A stretch of 62,000 nucleotides of DNA, taken from Phoronis australis (lineage: Eukaryota > Phoronida > Phoronidae). The translations under genes and the position numbers were made by a program. The stretch spans positions 937,628-999,627 of the forward strand of contig NMRA01000002.1 of assembly GCA_002633005.1 (NCBI GenBank), given 5' to 3'. This document shows positions 61,691 to 62,000 of this stretch, piece after piece; the first letter of the stretch is position 1; the number at the start of each line of letters is the position of its first letter. Below the pieces are notes generated by a model. It saw nothing but the letters and a program-made list of their open reading frames with translations. It searched no databases and was not told the origin of the DNA.

Positions 61691-62000
61691 ACCGGCCTTG
61701 ATTTCAACGAATGCCTGGGAGACAACGACGACAATTGTCGATTTGTATTAAAATTACAAAACCTCAACAGATTTTGCTCTTTTATGGTCTAATCAATGGT
61801 AATAACTTCAAGGAGTCTATCACATCCAACGGTAAATCGCAAAATGAGTTTTTTGGCCGTTAAACAGACAATGCACCCTTAACATTGTGCAGGAAACAAA
61901 ACCCTATCCTCACTATGTTCTTCAAGCAATGCGTGTAAGGATATCGATTCACACTTCATGCAAATCACGACCAGACGGCCGAGGAATTCCCAGTCAATAA

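Noticed and set aside
1-62000. CRISPR arrays, integrons, prophage or toxin-antitoxin loci
   Set aside because: The window is eukaryotic; its tandem arrays have no spacer pattern and no associated protein genes.

Overview
The window looks like nuclear genomic DNA from a cnidarian, most likely a stony coral. It is AT-rich, its coding exons are short and widely spaced with GT-AG splice sites, and it is packed with small non-autonomous DNA transposons. The two recognisable genes are a neuropeptide-type GPCR and an NDNF homologue. The placement in corals is an inference from overall character, not from a species-specific marker. I see no bacterial-type operons, CRISPR arrays, rRNA or intact viral genes. 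Nearly all open frames other than the exons below look like chance frames or lie inside repeats.

Gene 1 (+ strand) is a partial class A GPCR. Exon 1 (16005-16374) encodes the N-terminus, TM1, TM2 and the start of TM3. Exon 2 (36239-36642) encodes the rest of TM3 with a DRF motif, TM4, ECL2, TM5 and most of ICL3. The two join in phase across an intron of about 19.9 kb. The last exon or exons (TM6, TM7, tail) were not found. A good splice acceptor 13 bases before the ATG suggests a non-coding first exon upstream.

Gene 2 (- strand) is complete as coding sequence: three exons (54156-53984, 53115-53012, 52132-50850) whose phases fit together exactly to give 519 residues. It is a secreted, two-fibronectin-III protein of the NDNF (neuron-derived neurotrophic factor) family. 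The middle exon is only 104 bases and is easy to miss.

The rest is repeat-rich. 1-15.9 kb: MITEs, minisatellites and one short hypothetical frame. 16.4-36.2 kb: the GPCR intron, with an hAT-type MITE that kept its 8-bp target duplication, a foldback element near 24.5 kb, and a 240-bp terminal-inverted-repeat element at 28.8 kb. 36.6-50 kb: a 2.1-kb TTAA-flanked element, an assembly gap with a 29-bp minisatellite, and tRNA-like sequences. 54.2-62 kb: nested MITEs just upstream of the NDNF gene and more repeats. Three single-N junctions (2102, 18932, 59704) are each flanked by direct duplications that end exactly at the N. They are best read as unmerged overlapping contigs, so the duplicated sequence there is probably not real.

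I found no convincing undescribed molecular system. The most useful results are the two hand-built gene models, the assembly artefacts and the transposon structures.
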